Source: Cochlodiniinecator piscidefendens
GTDB lineage: Bacteria; Pseudomonadota; Alphaproteobacteria; Rhodobacterales; Rhodobacteraceae
Assembly: GCF_011326755.1 (NCBI RefSeq)
Contig: NZ_JAAOIE010000002.1
Location: 124,001 to 188,000, forward strand
Length of the DNA stretch: 64,000 nucleotides
Direction of reading: 5' to 3'
Position 1 is the stretch's first letter, and each line of letters opens with the position of its first letter. The translations under genes and the position numbers were made by a program. The notes under the pieces are model-generated. The model worked only from the letters and a program-made list of their open reading frames with translations. It was not told the DNA's origin and ran no database searches. Positions 63,672-64,000 of this stretch are shown one piece after another.

Positions 63672-64000
63672 TTAAATGATGTCTAATGCGCCTTGCAATT
63701 CGATCAATGTGGTCGTGAAATCAGCCCCATCTGAAGCTAGTGAAATTGAAACATCCTGCACTATCCCCGATGTCGTATCTGTATAGGAAATGGTAAATCC
63801 GTCAGCTGTCAGTCTCAGACTTGAGCTGTCAAATTCCGCGCCTCCCGTGTTATAGAAGCGCAGCATATCCCCTTCCGTGATATCGAAATCAGTCACAGAC
63901 GTATTGGTTGAGCTGCGTGTAAATTCGAATACATCAGCACCAAGACCACCCGTTAAAACATTGGTGCCAGCCCCGCCGAAGATTACATCATTACCTGCAC
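63672..64000 (-). CDS. RTX calcium-binding protein, C-terminal end (runs off right edge)
   Basis: The last 109 codons of a larger minus-strand protein; no start is in the window. The first visible residues, AGNDVIFGGAGTNVLTGGLG, are RTX nonapeptide repeats (GGxGxDxUx), which bind calcium in type I-secreted proteins, followed by FEFTRSSTNTSVTDFDI and a C-terminal domain of about 60 residues ending in LQGALDII. Likely exported by an ABC type I system via a C-terminal signal. Upstream part, size and enzyme or adhesin nature are unknown. Confidence 0.8.
   Translation of the reverse strand, partial: AGNDVIFGGAGTNVLTGGLGADVFEFTRSSTNTSVTDFDITEGDMLRFYNTGGAEFDSSSLRLTADGFTISYTDTTSGIVQDVSISLASDGADFTTTLIELQGALDII

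Overview
The window looks like the chromosome of a marine alphaproteobacterium of the Roseobacter group (Rhodobacteraceae/Roseobacteraceae). Evidence: the neighbourhoods carA next to divergent yqeY, purD next to divergent xseA, degP-DUF2065-hflC-hflK-gor-rpiA, and glyQ-(DUF6446)-glyS-ppdK, a SAM-II riboswitch ahead of metZ, FolE2 instead of FolE, and generally alphaproteobacterial protein sequences. Base composition looks a little above 50% GC by eye. No rRNA, tRNA, insertion sequence, prophage or CRISPR array was seen. Species cannot be named from this.

Layout. 1-8.4 kb: the 5' part of prfA, a small secreted protein overlapping a DUF1499 gene tail to tail, an M20 amidohydrolase, mazG, an iron-type periplasmic binding protein with a well-formed promoter, a tightly coupled nucleoside hydrolase-GNAT-SelO operon, and an EEP-family nuclease/phosphatase. 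8.3-17.4 kb: an EamA exporter, a cation/proton antiporter, a remnant of a repeat-rich autotransporter next to a TIGR03032 protein, yqeY/carA, a glycosyltransferase broken by a one-base frameshift, and a GntR regulator. 17.5-28.7 kb: HAD phosphatase, small membrane protein, UbiH-type hydroxylase, two Lrp regulators plus a class V aminotransferase divergent from ilvC, EamA, a secreted protein whose ribosome binding site is buried in a long hairpin, glmM-folP-folB, and a SleB-like hydrolase.

28.8-42.9 kb: ppdK, glyS (with an AT-rich in-frame insertion), DUF6446 and glyQ; a SPOR/peptidoglycan-binding protein with a protease fold that has lost its catalytic His and Ser; a TPP decarboxylase coupled to trkH; folE2; metZ under a SAM-II riboswitch. 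43-57 kb: alpha/beta hydrolase, GST, yciB, EamA, ftsY, a kinase-like protein, a NuoE-NuoF fusion without visible partners, an AlkB-like di-iron membrane oxygenase, xseA/purD, bestrophin, a VCBS-repeat protein, a [2Fe-2S] ferredoxin and a peptidoglycan-binding lipoprotein. 57-64 kb: degP, DUF2065, hflC, hflK, gor, rpiA, and the C-terminal end of an RTX calcium-binding protein leaving the right edge.

Together the genes are mostly housekeeping: folate (folE2, folB, folP), amino acids (ilvC, metZ, carA), translation (prfA, glyQS), envelope quality control (degP, hflKC, SleB, peptidoglycan-binding proteins) and redox (gor, GST, SelO). The unusual material is local: nested or SD-masking RNA hairpins, a G-quadruplex motif, one broken glycosyltransferase, one decaying surface protein, and the insertion in glyS. 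I did not find a clear multi-gene system that looks wholly new.
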